Positions 52,847 through 61,375 of a stretch of 64,000 nucleotides of DNA are shown piece after piece. A model generated the notes under the pieces. It ran no database searches. It saw only the letters and a program-made list of their open reading frames with translations, and was not told where the DNA came from. Source of the stretch: JABGPL01 sp964387885 (lineage in GTDB: Bacteria; Electryoneota; AABM5-125-24; Hatepunaeales; Hatepunaeaceae); NCBI GenBank assembly GCA_964387885.1, contig CAYLYZ010000003.1, positions 1 to 64,000 on the forward strand, read 5' to 3'. The position numbers were made by a program, and so were the translations under genes. Position 1 is the first letter of the stretch. Each line of letters opens with the position of its first letter.

Positions 52847-53291
52847 AAGGATGAATTATGATATAAGAAGGATGAATTAATTTGCTCGCTTCGCCTTCAC
52901 CTTCTTTACAATCGTTACAAAGATTGCGATCAGTTCACCTGTTTCTTTTGAAAGCGGTTGCAATCTTTCAAATTTCATAATGCTTGCTTCCGCTAACAAT
53001 TCCAGCCAATAACCTGTTTCGTCCAGTTCTTGCAGACAACCTTGCAGTTTGCTTATGAAATCTGCATCGGACTTTGCTCGATTCCCCTCCCGGTATTGAG
53101 CACCAACTGAAGTCCCAGACCTCAGTAATTGCTTACCGATGACCTGCGCCTCAGTAGTTTTCGGCAGAGCTGTATATAGTCGAATAATCCTCAGAGCATA
53201 TTCTCTTGTACGATTATTCAAATTTTCCACACTACACCTGGAAAGGAAAATCCATTATTAAAACAAATCTCATCCTTCATAATTCATCCTT
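52847..53291. mobile_element. Cassette bounded by a 15-bp inverted repeat
   Basis: AAGGATGAATTATGA at 52847-52861 recurs as its exact inverse complement at 53277-53291. A further partial copy (AAGGATGAATTAA) lies at 52868-52880 beside the left end. Only the four-helix-bundle gene is enclosed. The unit lies between tRNA-Tyr and tRNA-Gly, which are adjacent in other bacteria, so it looks inserted. No transposase and no target duplication are evident. Confidence 0.6.
52877..53230 (-). CDS. Four-helix-bundle protein (23S rRNA IVS-type)
   Basis: A 117-residue all-helical protein of the family found in intervening sequences of 23S rRNA and in diversity-generating elements. Marks are RIIRLYTALPKTTEAQVIGK, LLRSGTSVGAQYREGNRAKS, and KLQGCLQELDETGYWLELL. 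Family members bind nucleic acid as pentameric or similar bundles; the role of free-standing copies is unknown. It is flanked by inverted repeats and by tRNA genes, and its upstream gene order would otherwise be continuous, which points to acquisition. Confidence 0.88.
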   Translation of the reverse strand: MENLNNRTREYALRIIRLYTALPKTTEAQVIGKQLLRSGTSVGAQYREGNRAKSDADFISKLQGCLQELDETGYWLELLAEASIMKFERLQPLSKETGELIAIFVTIVKKVKAKRAN

Positions 53292-53300
53292 TCCATAGAG

Positions 53301-53382
53301 TGGGGAGGGGAGGATTCGAACCTCCGAAGGCTTCGCCGACAGATTTACAGTCTGTTCCCTTTGACCGCTCGGGAACCTCCCC
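53301..53382 (-). tRNA. tRNA-Tyr (GTA anticodon)
   Basis: An 82-nt class II tRNA with a long variable arm: acceptor GGGGAGG/CCTCCCC, discriminator A, anticodon loop CTGTAAA giving GTA. The 3' CCA is not encoded. It begins 10 bases after the inverted repeat of the neighbouring cassette. Confidence 0.95.
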
Positions 53383-53407
53383 GATCCAAGCTACTATGGC
53401 TTTGCTG

Positions 53408-53480
53408 AGCTGGCGAGCGGATTCGAACCACCGACCTGCTGATTACAAATCAGCTGCTCTACCAACTGAGCTACGCCAGC
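53408..53480 (-). tRNA. tRNA-Thr (TGT anticodon)
   Basis: A 73-nt cloverleaf: acceptor GCTGGCG/CGCCAGC, anticodon loop TTTGTAA giving TGT, TPsi loop GTTCGAATC. The 3' CCA is not encoded. It is first in the tRNA group read towards tuf, and starts 64 bases after the cysS stop. Confidence 0.95.
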
Positions 53481-53544
53481 CGAGTCTAATATATAGACTT
53501 TCTAATATAGCAACTTTTCAGAGAATGTCAAGAGTTTGTAGAAA

Positions 53545-54963
53545 TTATTTCACCAATTCACGACCTTGAGCCCAATTCACAATTGTACCTTCTCGAGTAT
53601 CCTTGATTTGGTATCCTTGTGAGATGAGATTATCGCGAATTTCATCGGAGAGAGAGAAGTTTCGATCTTGCCTTGCTTGCAGTCTATTTCTAACAGATTC
53701 ACGTACTTCCGGGGGTAATTGTTTTTGCTCTGGAAACAGAAAACAAAGCACGCTGTCTACCTTTCTCCAGAAATAGAGCAAAGCTCTCCCTTCTTTCTCG
53801 TTAAGGGGGGATTTATTTGAAAGACGATGAACAGCAGAAACTAACTCAAATAATGCCGCCATCGCCCCTGAGATTCCAAGGTCATCTTTTAGAGATTTTA
53901 TGAAGTCAGCTTCGGATTGATCAATACTCTCAGCCAGATCCGAACGTATTTCTCCAACACCGGATCCCTCACTTGCCGTGTGTCTGAGTGTATCAAGTCG
54001 TTCTAAAGCTGCGGTCGCCGCCAGAACTGAATCCCCGGAGAGATTAATCTGTTGACGATAATGAGAAGTTAACAGAACGTATCTGATTGACCGGGAGGAA
54101 TATCCTTTATCGACAAGTTCCCTTAAGGTGTGGAAATTGCCGAGAGATTTTGACATCTTTTCATCATCAACCATTAAATGTGCACTATGAAGCCAATAGC
54201 GTACAAACCTTTTTCCAGTAGCACTTTCACTCTGAGCAATTTCATTTTCGTGATGAGGAAAGATATTATCTACCCCGCCTGTATGAATGTCAAATTCCTC
54301 ACCAAGGTATTTCATTGACATCGCGGAGCATTCTATATGCCATCCCGGTCTTCCTTTGCCAAATGGAGAGTTCCAGCTCACATCTCCATCTTCCTCTGAC
54401 CATCCTTTCCAAAGTGCAAAATCCCGGAAATTGTCCTTCTCATATTCATCCGCGTCAATCCTGGATCCACGTACCAGTTTATCAAGTTTCATTCCCGAAA
54501 GTTTACCATACTTTTCGAATTTCTCTATACTGAAATATATTGATCCTTCGGATTCATAGGCGTAGCCTTTATCGAGTAGAGATTTTACCAGATCCAGCAT
54601 AATGTCGACGTGCTCGGTTGCCCTGGGATAATATTCGGCTCTCTCAATATTGAGAGTATCCATATCCTCAAAGAACCTGTCAATTATCGGTGCCGTATGC
54701 TGCTGAAGAGATACTCCAAGAGTATTTGATGCTTTGATCGTCTTATCTTCAACGTCTGTAAGATTCATAACCTGAGTGACCTTATAGCCGAGGAATTTCA
54801 GGGTTCTACGGAGAAGATCTTCAAATACATAAGTCCTGAAGTTTCCAATGTGAGCATCTGCGTAAACCGTTGGACCGCATGTATACATCTTAACAACTTC
54901 CGGTTCAAGCGGTTCAAATTCAACTCTTCGTTTCTTCAAACTATCGTAAAATACTATTGCCAT
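53545..54963 (-). CDS. cysS: Cysteinyl-tRNA synthetase
   Basis: A 472-residue class I synthetase charging tRNA-Cys. It has the Cys-binding zinc site (YTCGPTVYADAHIGN near residue 30, HIECSAMS, HHENEIAQSE), the HIGH-type motif HIGN and the KMSKS motif (DDEKMSKSLGNFHTL). The C-terminal helical domain ends in a basic tail. It lies two bases after pgsA and upstream of the tRNA group. Confidence 0.97.
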   Translation of the reverse strand: MAIVFYDSLKKRRVEFEPLEPEVVKMYTCGPTVYADAHIGNFRTYVFEDLLRRTLKFLGYKVTQVMNLTDVEDKTIKASNTLGVSLQQHTAPIIDRFFEDMDTLNIERAEYYPRATEHVDIMLDLVKSLLDKGYAYESEGSIYFSIEKFEKYGKLSGMKLDKLVRGSRIDADEYEKDNFRDFALWKGWSEEDGDVSWNSPFGKGRPGWHIECSAMSMKYLGEEFDIHTGGVDNIFPHHENEIAQSESATGKRFVRYWLHSAHLMVDDEKMSKSLGNFHTLRELVDKGYSSRSIRYVLLTSHYRQQINLSGDSVLAATAALERLDTLRHTASEGSGVGEIRSDLAESIDQSEADFIKSLKDDLGISGAMAALFELVSAVHRLSNKSPLNEKEGRALLYFWRKVDSVLCFLFPEQKQLPPEVRESVRNRLQARQDRNFSLSDEIRDNLISQGYQIKDTREGTIVNWAQGRELVK

Positions 54964-54965
54964 CT

Positions 54966-55517
54966 CTACTCCATTAAACTATCCGCCGCACTTTTAGTCG
55001 TGGGCGGTTTCTCAATCATCTTGACAATCCGACGTGTATATACAAATAACGTAACCGGGATCAAAATAATTAGCGCATACGCCACCCAGATCATCCCGGG
55101 TAGATTCATCGTCATCCCAATAATCATCAAACCACATATAACCATATACTTCCTCCCAAGTTCATCCGAAGGAAGAATCGGCTGCCTGCGCCATAGAACC
55201 CAGGAATTAATAATGAGAATCCAGATATCCCTGCCAACAATGGCAAGGGCAATCCAAACCTCAAGATCACGGTATTTGACCAAAAGGTAAATCATCACCA
55301 TTGTCCAGAGCTTATCCGCTAAAGGATCGAGTATTAATCCTAACCTTGTTTGCTGTCCAAGTTTTCGAGCTAAAAATCCATCGAGAAAATCGGACACGTA
55401 GGAAAGAATAATCAAACCCAGGACGAGCCAGGATGTCTCAGAATTAGAATTTGGATAAAGCACCACTATGGGTGCAATTAAAACAATTCTTCCAAGTGAA
55501 ATTAAGTTTGGCAGCAA
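54966..55517 (-). CDS. pgsA: CDP-alcohol phosphatidyltransferase, probable PgsA
   Basis: A 183-residue membrane enzyme making phosphatidylglycerol phosphate from CDP-diacylglycerol. The signature DG-x2-AR-x8-G-x3-D-x3-D is intact (DGFLARKLGQQTRLGLILD, then PLAD). Four to six membrane helices. The exact alcohol substrate is an inference from the usual PgsA start (LPNLISLGRIVLI). It is followed by cysS after two bases. Confidence 0.88.
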   Translation of the reverse strand: MLPNLISLGRIVLIAPIVVLYPNSNSETSWLVLGLIILSYVSDFLDGFLARKLGQQTRLGLILDPLADKLWTMVMIYLLVKYRDLEVWIALAIVGRDIWILIINSWVLWRRQPILPSDELGRKYMVICGLMIIGMTMNLPGMIWVAYALIILIPVTLFVYTRRIVKMIEKPPTTKSAADSLME

Positions 55518-55881
55518 AGTTGGTTAAAGTAAGATGGTTGAATTATCTTGAAAACTTCGGCACAAACAGCGAAGCTAAAAATTTATATAATTGTAGACGA
55601 AATATCAAATGATATGCAAGAGTTAAATACTTAAATGATTAAATCTGTCTGGTGTTATGTAATTGATGGACATTATTGGTAAAACACAGGGCAGGCAGAA
55701 GAATGTACATTGTTAACAATTCAGTTACCAACCTGACACCACTCAACATAGACAAAACACCCCCCCTCATTCCCCCCCTACTTCGCAAGGGGGGAATTCT
55801 ACATTCCCGCACAGCCTGGGAGTGTGGGAACAAAGGAAACAAGAATATCCGGCGGATTAGAATCCGCTCTACACCTCTGAT
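55518..55881. repeat. Gene-free gap with three palindromes
   Basis: A 364-base stretch between pgsA and the reductase gene holds three small palindromes in a row: ATTCCCCCCC/GGGGGGAAT with loop TACTTCGCAA (55769-55797), TTCCCGCAC/GTGGGAA (55804-55830, one mismatch) and GCGGATT/AATCCGC (55852-55867). The first and third are of the dispersed intergenic type. No gene or clear promoter is seen. Confidence 0.6.
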
Positions 55882-57051
55882 TTAAACAAAAGCTTTCACA
55901 ACATCAACAGCGAGAGAAGGATACGAAATTAAAGCTCTCAGGAAGACATTCTTCAAATTCCTTTTTTCAACCGGGATTTTTATCATTTCATGAGCGGTAT
56001 TATTCAATGTAGCGTCATCGAGTTTAACTACAGCTTTCGAAAGGCGGTATGCGCGTTTATGAGTCCTGTTTATGCTTTTGTCAATCCTCTTGGTAAACAG
56101 GCTTAAACGGTTTTTGGAAACATCTCCCTTTGATACGGCAATCGCAGCAACCTCACCTGCTTCGTTTCCTGAAACCATTCCCGAAAATATCCCGCCCCCG
56201 GTCAGAGGATTGCAGTGTCTGGCAGCATCTCCAACTAACAATAAACCATCCGTATAAGGTTCTTTCAGTGGAGGACCGCAGGGCACTCCACCTGCAGACT
56301 CGCCCGTAATCACGATGTTTCCGAAATACCTGCGGATCAGGGCAGTCAGTTTATCATAAGCCGCTCCGGGTGAGCCCAGGCTGGCTTTTACACCGATCCC
56401 AACGTTTGCAGTCCTCGAACCCTTCGGGAAGGCCCATATATAGCCTCCGGGTGCAATATCGTTACCAACCCAGAAATGGCAGAACTCGGAATCAAAATTC
56501 CTGCCTGTCAGAACCATTTGATATGCACTCTCAATATCAAACGGTTTTAGCTTCGTCTTTATCCCTGCCCATTTACCCACTCTCGACTCAACTCCGTCTG
56601 CACCAATTACAACACCACAATTAACCTTATATTCTTTTCCAAGTCTCTCATAAACAACACCTTTCACGCAGCCGTTTTCCTGTATCAATCCGGTGACGTC
56701 ACTCCTGGTCATAACATCGGCACCTGCAGACGCGGCTAATTCTGCTAAATATCTATCAAAAATGGCTCGCTCGAGTATCACTCCAACATCGCTTATTGGC
56801 ACTTCAACTTCCGTATCATCAGGCGCGTGAATAACCAACCCCTGCAGATGTGAAGCAATCATCTTTTCGTCGACGTCCACTAATTTCCGGACATTGGTGA
56901 TAGTGACACCCTCACCGCATCGAACCGGCAAACCGATATGAGAATCACGCTCAAGCAGTAGAGTTTTCGCTCCGGCACTCGCTGCACTGCGAGCCGCCAT
57001 TGATCCAGCCGGACCCCCTCCGACAACTATAACGTCATAATCTCTACTCAT
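55882..57051 (-). CDS. Geranylgeranyl reductase family FAD protein
   Basis: A 389-residue flavoprotein: FAD-binding VIVVGGGPAGSMAARSA at the start, PVRCGEGV (a Cys motif of this family), VIGADGVESRVGKW, and LLVGDAARHCNPLTGGGIF. Family members saturate isoprenoid chains of chlorophyll, archaeal lipids or menaquinone. I chose ATG 57051, which overlaps the ferredoxin stop by eight bases and has GAGGAG upstream. It is placed directly behind a ferredoxin, the likely electron donor, and a UbiA prenyltransferase, which supports a prenyl-chain reductase. The substrate is not settled. Confidence 0.9.
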   Translation of the reverse strand: MSRDYDVIVVGGGPAGSMAARSAASAGAKTLLLERDSHIGLPVRCGEGVTITNVRKLVDVDEKMIASHLQGLVIHAPDDTEVEVPISDVGVILERAIFDRYLAELAASAGADVMTRSDVTGLIQENGCVKGVVYERLGKEYKVNCGVVIGADGVESRVGKWAGIKTKLKPFDIESAYQMVLTGRNFDSEFCHFWVGNDIAPGGYIWAFPKGSRTANVGIGVKASLGSPGAAYDKLTALIRRYFGNIVITGESAGGVPCGPPLKEPYTDGLLLVGDAARHCNPLTGGGIFSGMVSGNEAGEVAAIAVSKGDVSKNRLSLFTKRIDKSINRTHKRAYRLSKAVVKLDDATLNNTAHEMIKIPVEKRNLKNVFLRALISYPSLAVDVVKAFV

Positions 57052-57283
57052 TATTCTTCTCCTCACCATTTTCAATCCATTTCAACGCATCAAGCGGGCA
57101 CGCCGGGAGGCAGAAACCGCATTTTATACACTCAGGACCGATGATTGCTAATTCTCTCTCTCCCAATATGAGGCAATCAGGAGGACACACACCTGCGCAG
57201 GATCCGCAGAGATCACATTTACGATTGTCGATGAGAATGGGAGGATCAGTATTTAGTTCTGGACGTGCTTTAATTTTGTACAA
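57044..57283 (-). CDS. 2[4Fe-4S] ferredoxin
   Basis: A 79-residue protein with two CxxCxxCxxxCP clusters (CDLCGSCAGVCPPDCL and CIKCGFCLPACPLDAL) and an N-terminal stretch of about 22 residues. It is an electron carrier, here most simply the partner of the overlapping reductase gene. It lies four bases after the UbiA gene stop. Confidence 0.93.
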   Translation of the reverse strand: MYKIKARPELNTDPPILIDNRKCDLCGSCAGVCPPDCLILGERELAIIGPECIKCGFCLPACPLDALKWIENGEEKNNE

Positions 57284-57287
57284 TATT

Positions 57288-58235
57288 TTACCTGAAACTT
57301 GGATATGCCATGTCGAACCGCCGCCTGTGATACCACCTGGCGAACGGATAGTAAATGGCGATAATTAAAAGATAAACAGGGAATTTAATCCCGACAGCAA
57401 TCGACAAAGAGAAGATTGCTAATCTGTTCACTCGCGATGCAAGTACTATATCATTCCTGACAGCTGCAACAACCATTATTGGTGCTGTGATAAGGGCGGG
57501 AATTGCAATGATCATGTCTCTATTTAATAGTCCCATTATTAATGCAGTCAGAAAGCCTACCGATCCAACAATTGAGGCTGTTTTCTCTCCATACAATACG
57601 ACAAAGGTCTTTTTATTAACAGCCTCATCACCTTTCCTGTCAATGATATCAGTAACAATGCAGCTGGCTGAAAATGCAAGTACATAAGGCAACTCCTGAA
57701 CAATTAGTGCCTGGGAGCCCATAATTAGTTCACCAAGTCTAAGAAATAGCCATCCCCCAAAAACATACGCAAAAACAGAACCCCAGGGTCTCCAGTTTAG
57801 TGCAAGAGGGGTAAAGTTATACAGTATGCCCCATATCAAGAAAATACCTGAAACTACCAGCCACAAATCGTTAAAACCGCCAAATACTAAAATGAAAACT
57901 GTTATTGAAAATAACAGAATTGATTCAGTTACAAGTTCCTTATTTGATAACATCCCATCCGAAACAAGAACCAATTTTCGATTAAGTTTATCTGTTGCGC
58001 GATCTTTAAGCTGATTGAGCAAATAGATTAATCCGAATAGCAAGCTAAGGGCAATTGAGAGTTGTATCCATTCGAGCGAACTTCTTGAAGATTGATTGAA
58101 GCAAATGTTTGCACCAGCAAGAGTCATCGTCCAGAAAGGAAACATCAGCGTGGGACGTAATACGAAAAAATAATCCAATAATTGAATCGATTTGGATTGT
58201 GATTTGATGGAATCAGGACTCGATTTTGACGACAC
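57288..58235 (-). CDS. UbiA-family prenyltransferase
   Basis: A 315-residue membrane protein with about eight or nine helices. The first Asp-rich motif reads NQLKDRATD (usual form NDxxDxxxD) and the second DIIDRKGDE, the two magnesium sites for prenyl diphosphate. The start LRPTLMFPFWTMTLAG is typical of family members from FCB genomes. The acceptor may be a quinone precursor, a glycerol phosphate derivative or another molecule; sequence alone does not decide. It overlaps purF by 23 bases and leads the ferredoxin and reductase genes. Confidence 0.87.
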   Translation of the reverse strand: MSSKSSPDSIKSQSKSIQLLDYFFVLRPTLMFPFWTMTLAGANICFNQSSRSSLEWIQLSIALSLLFGLIYLLNQLKDRATDKLNRKLVLVSDGMLSNKELVTESILLFSITVFILVFGGFNDLWLVVSGIFLIWGILYNFTPLALNWRPWGSVFAYVFGGWLFLRLGELIMGSQALIVQELPYVLAFSASCIVTDIIDRKGDEAVNKKTFVVLYGEKTASIVGSVGFLTALIMGLLNRDMIIAIPALITAPIMVVAAVRNDIVLASRVNRLAIFSLSIAVGIKFPVYLLIIAIYYPFARWYHRRRFDMAYPSFR

Positions 58236-59622
58236 CTTCAGACTCCGTAATTTCTATCGGATAGTCGCCCGTAAAGCAAGCTGTGCAGAAATCATGTCCA
58301 ACCTTCTTTGATGCCGCGCCAAGTAACTCTGCTGCAGTTAGATATTCAAGTGAATCCGCGTCAATGTATTTTCTAATTTCCTCAATTGATCTTGAGTGAG
58401 CCGCCAATTCCTGTCGTGTTGGAAAGTCCATACCATAATAGCATGGATTTGTGATCGGAGGTGAACTGATACGAGCATGGATTTCTCTGGCTCCGGCTCG
58501 ACGCATTAACCTCACGAGCTTTCTAAGAGTTGTACCTCTTACAATTGAATCATCAACAAGGATAACACTTTTGCCTTTAACAACTCCCTTTACTACGTTG
58601 AATTTCAACTTGACTCCGAAATCACGCAACTGCTGCTCCGGCTCAATAAAAGTTCTTCCAACATAGTGATTCCTGATCAGACCGAGTTCAAAAAGAATAT
58701 TCGCCTCATGTGCAAAACCCAGGGCTGAAGTATTTGATGAGTCGGGAACGGATACAACAATATCTGCCTTTGGAACGGGATGATTAGCTGCAAGTACGTG
58801 TCCGAGTCTCCGTCTTGTCCGATCAACATTTTCACCAAAGATCAGGCTGTCCGGACGTGAAAAATATACAAACTCAAAGATACAGTGAGAATGATTGTCA
58901 CCATTGGCAAAATAATGGCTCTCGCACCCATTTGTATCAATAACCAGCATTTCACCAGGTTTTATATCACGCACATAATCTGCTCCAAGCAAATCGAATG
59001 CACATGATTCCGAGGCGACAATCCACCCATCTCCCTTTTTACCAAGGCATAACGGCCTGAATCCACGTGGATCTCGAACAGCAATCAGGACATCCTTACT
59101 TAACATTACAAGTGAATATGCACCCTTCACCATCCTTATTACATCATAAAGTCTGCTCTTAATATCACGACCGTGAGATCTTGCTAAAAGCTGAAGGATA
59201 ATCTCACTATCACAGGATGTCCGGAACAGAGATCCCTCACCTTCAAGAAACTTCCTGAGTTGGTGGTAATTAGTCAGGTTACCGTTGTGAGCAAGGGCTA
59301 TGGGTCCGGAGTGGTCCTGGACAAGTAACGGCTGCACGTTGTCTTCAGTCGATGAGCCGGTTGTTGAATATCGATTATGACCAATCGATAGGTTTCCGGG
59401 AAGTTTGTTAAATGTGCTGCGATCTTTAAATACATCAGCAACAAGTCCGCTACCAGCATGCCGACGCAGGTTTTCTCCATCAGAGGAGACAATTCCGGTC
59501 GCCTCCTGGCCTCTGTGTTGTAATGCATAGAGACTAAGGTAACTGAGCGTGGCAGCTTCTTCAAGTCCGTATACGCCTACGACAGCGCAATTGGCACGTG
59601 GTTTATCTAATGAATAATCCAA
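58213..59622 (-). CDS. purF: Amidophosphoribosyltransferase
   Basis: First committed enzyme of purine synthesis. A 469-residue protein with an 11-residue propeptide before the catalytic Cys 12 (CAVVGVYG). The PRPP loop is VILVDDSIVRGTT. Cysteines in HCIFEFVYF, NPCYYG and CTACFTGDYP match the [4Fe-4S] ligands of the oxygen-labile Bacillus-type enzyme. It overlaps the UbiA gene and has no other purine gene nearby. Confidence 0.96.
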   Translation of the reverse strand: MDYSLDKPRANCAVVGVYGLEEAATLSYLSLYALQHRGQEATGIVSSDGENLRRHAGSGLVADVFKDRSTFNKLPGNLSIGHNRYSTTGSSTEDNVQPLLVQDHSGPIALAHNGNLTNYHQLRKFLEGEGSLFRTSCDSEIILQLLARSHGRDIKSRLYDVIRMVKGAYSLVMLSKDVLIAVRDPRGFRPLCLGKKGDGWIVASESCAFDLLGADYVRDIKPGEMLVIDTNGCESHYFANGDNHSHCIFEFVYFSRPDSLIFGENVDRTRRRLGHVLAANHPVPKADIVVSVPDSSNTSALGFAHEANILFELGLIRNHYVGRTFIEPEQQLRDFGVKLKFNVVKGVVKGKSVILVDDSIVRGTTLRKLVRLMRRAGAREIHARISSPPITNPCYYGMDFPTRQELAAHSRSIEEIRKYIDADSLEYLTAAELLGAASKKVGHDFCTACFTGDYPIEITESEGVVKIES

Positions 59623-59724
59623 TTAATCCATACTCAAAAACTTTGGAAAGTCCGAAAAGAGTTCAGTAATATGACCTAATCGTTCGGGTTCTAAATAACT
59701 GATCCCTTCAATCCGAAAATAAAA

Positions 59725-60270
59725 TCAAAGACCCAGATCGGAATGGATCTCACGCATTGCTTCAAGAGCCAGGTTCATAAAATCATTCAGATCCAGATCA
59801 AGCTCACTGCAAGCTCTGATCTGATCACGATTCGCACCGGCTGCAAATCGTTTATCCTTAAACTTCTTCTTTAATGATTTCAGCGTCATGTCAACGAGAC
59901 TTTTTGAAGGTCTCATCAAAACTCCTGCGATAATCAAACCTGTTATTGGATCCGCAAAAAACAGGGCTGAATCCAACCGGGTTTTTCGAGGCAACTCACC
60001 TGGATGTACCCGAATGGCCTGCAATGCTTCATCGGGAAGTTGTCCCTGAAGCATTTCAGCTGTAACCTCACCATGTCGACTCAGATCATCTCCGAGAACT
60101 CCCAGATCCAAATCATGCAATAATCCGGTTATTCCCCAAAGGTCTTCATCTTCACCAAAACGTCTTGCTAAAGCACGTAAAACGGCTTCAACGGCAATCA
60201 TATGTTTGATCAGATTATCATTCTTAACATGTTCTCGTAAGAGAGTTAAAGCATCCTCACGACTGATCAA
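59725..60270 (-). CDS. HD-domain hydrolase
   Basis: A 181-residue single HD domain: conserved HMIAVEAV (first His), LLHDLDLG (the HD pair), RHGEVTAEML and IRVHPGE. Such proteins are metal-dependent phosphohydrolases, often acting on nucleotides; the substrate here is unknown. It overlaps the DUF5683 gene by four bases (ATGA). Confidence 0.85.
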   Translation of the reverse strand: MISREDALTLLREHVKNDNLIKHMIAVEAVLRALARRFGEDEDLWGITGLLHDLDLGVLGDDLSRHGEVTAEMLQGQLPDEALQAIRVHPGELPRKTRLDSALFFADPITGLIIAGVLMRPSKSLVDMTLKSLKKKFKDKRFAAGANRDQIRACSELDLDLNDFMNLALEAMREIHSDLGL

Positions 60271-60752
60271 TTAAACCTCCAGGAAAAATTTATTGTTACA
60301 CCCATAAATACCCAACCCTCAGATTTTCGAAGTGCATCCTTTTCTGAAAGGTCATTGGAAACATCAAAGTCATATAAATGTGCATCAACATATGCATCAA
60401 CTGTCGAAAGTAAAACTGCTCCTGCAAGATACCAGGATAGTCGATTTCGCTCATTTCTATAGAAGTCCGCTTTGTGTTCTTCACCATAATCGCGTTCAAT
60501 CCGATATTGGTGATCTCGCATGAATACGCTGAAAACCAGAGCCTGCTGTATTCCACCATAAATAACAGCTTTCAAGGGTCTTTTAACATAAGCCTGTCCC
60601 CATCCTGGTATTGCCAGTGAGCGAAAAGCCGCTCCGGCAGGAGATGGTTTCCAGACGTTATTAGTGCTGGTTGTATCCTGAGCCTGGATATTAGCAGAAC
60701 ATGATATAACTAATACCAGCAGGTAGATTGCTATTTTGAAGCGGCGACGCAC
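60267..60752 (-). CDS. DUF5683-family protein
   Basis: A 161-residue protein with a signal peptide (cleaved near IQAQ), then the family pattern RSLAIPGWGQAYVKRPLKA and a Gly-x-Gln helix, a charged middle, and two more hydrophobic segments. It is common in Bacteroidetes and relatives; the function is unknown and it is presumed to sit in the envelope. Its start overlaps the ridA stop by 22 bases. Confidence 0.8.
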   Translation of the reverse strand: MRRRFKIAIYLLVLVISCSANIQAQDTTSTNNVWKPSPAGAAFRSLAIPGWGQAYVKRPLKAVIYGGIQQALVFSVFMRDHQYRIERDYGEEHKADFYRNERNRLSWYLAGAVLLSTVDAYVDAHLYDFDVSNDLSEKDALRKSEGWVFMGVTINFSWRFN

Positions 60753-61114
60753 TCTATTTCGATTAAGGCTCCTTTCGGCAGAGCAGCAACTTGAACTGCT
60801 GATCTGGCAGGAGGCTCATGTACAAAATAGTTAGAATAAACCCTATTCACAGTCTGAAAATCATTCATATCAGCCAGGAACATTGTAACCTTCAATACCA
60901 GGCTAAGAGCGGACTGTGATGCTTCTAACACCTCTCGCATGTTATTCAAAGCCTGTTCAGTCTGCGCAATAATACCACCATCTACAAGCTCACCGGTATG
61001 GGAATCCATACCTATCTGTCCGGCAGTAAAAACCAGCTTCCCTTCATATTTTACAGCCTGACTGTAAGGTCCTATTGCTGCCGGAGCACTATTCGTTTCA
61101 ACAACTCGTCTCAT
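60731..61114 (-). CDS. ridA: RidA family enamine/imine deaminase
   Basis: A 127-residue trimeric enzyme that hydrolyses reactive enamines and imines from PLP-enzyme reactions. It has APAAIGPYSQAVKYEG, the catalytic Arg in ARSAVQVAALPKGALIEIE, and a normal length. ATG 61114 is chosen because GGAG lies four bases upstream. Confidence 0.95.
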   Translation of the reverse strand: MRRVVETNSAPAAIGPYSQAVKYEGKLVFTAGQIGMDSHTGELVDGGIIAQTEQALNNMREVLEASQSALSLVLKVTMFLADMNDFQTVNRVYSNYFVHEPPARSAVQVAALPKGALIEIECVAASK

Positions 61115-61185
61115 AAAAACTCCATTTGTTCTCACTTTTCAGTGGATATGACTCGACACATGAAATTAAACAATCTCAAATATTC

Positions 61186-61374
61186 TCATTCTCGACTAAC
61201 ATCTTCAAAATCGGCATCCTCAACATCATTTTCATCCCATTCGGGTTTCCTATTCTGCTGTTTTATTATATGGATTTTACTTCTAAGTTCCGGATTCGAT
61301 GCGATTTTCATTATGAAACGAACTACACGGAATCCCAGATAGAGCAAAATAATTATTATTATCAGTCTTAACAT
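61186..61374 (-). CDS. Small membrane protein
   Basis: A 62-residue protein with an N-terminal helix of isoleucine and leucine (residues 2-14) and an acidic soluble tail (WDENDVEDADFEDVSRE). ATG 61374 follows GGAG by four bases; that site lies in the last codons of the deoxynucleoside kinase. Similar short proteins occur in FCB genomes (DUF4834-like), function unknown. Confidence 0.7.
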   Translation of the reverse strand: MLRLIIIIILLYLGFRVVRFIMKIASNPELRSKIHIIKQQNRKPEWDENDVEDADFEDVSRE

Positions 61375-61375
61375 G

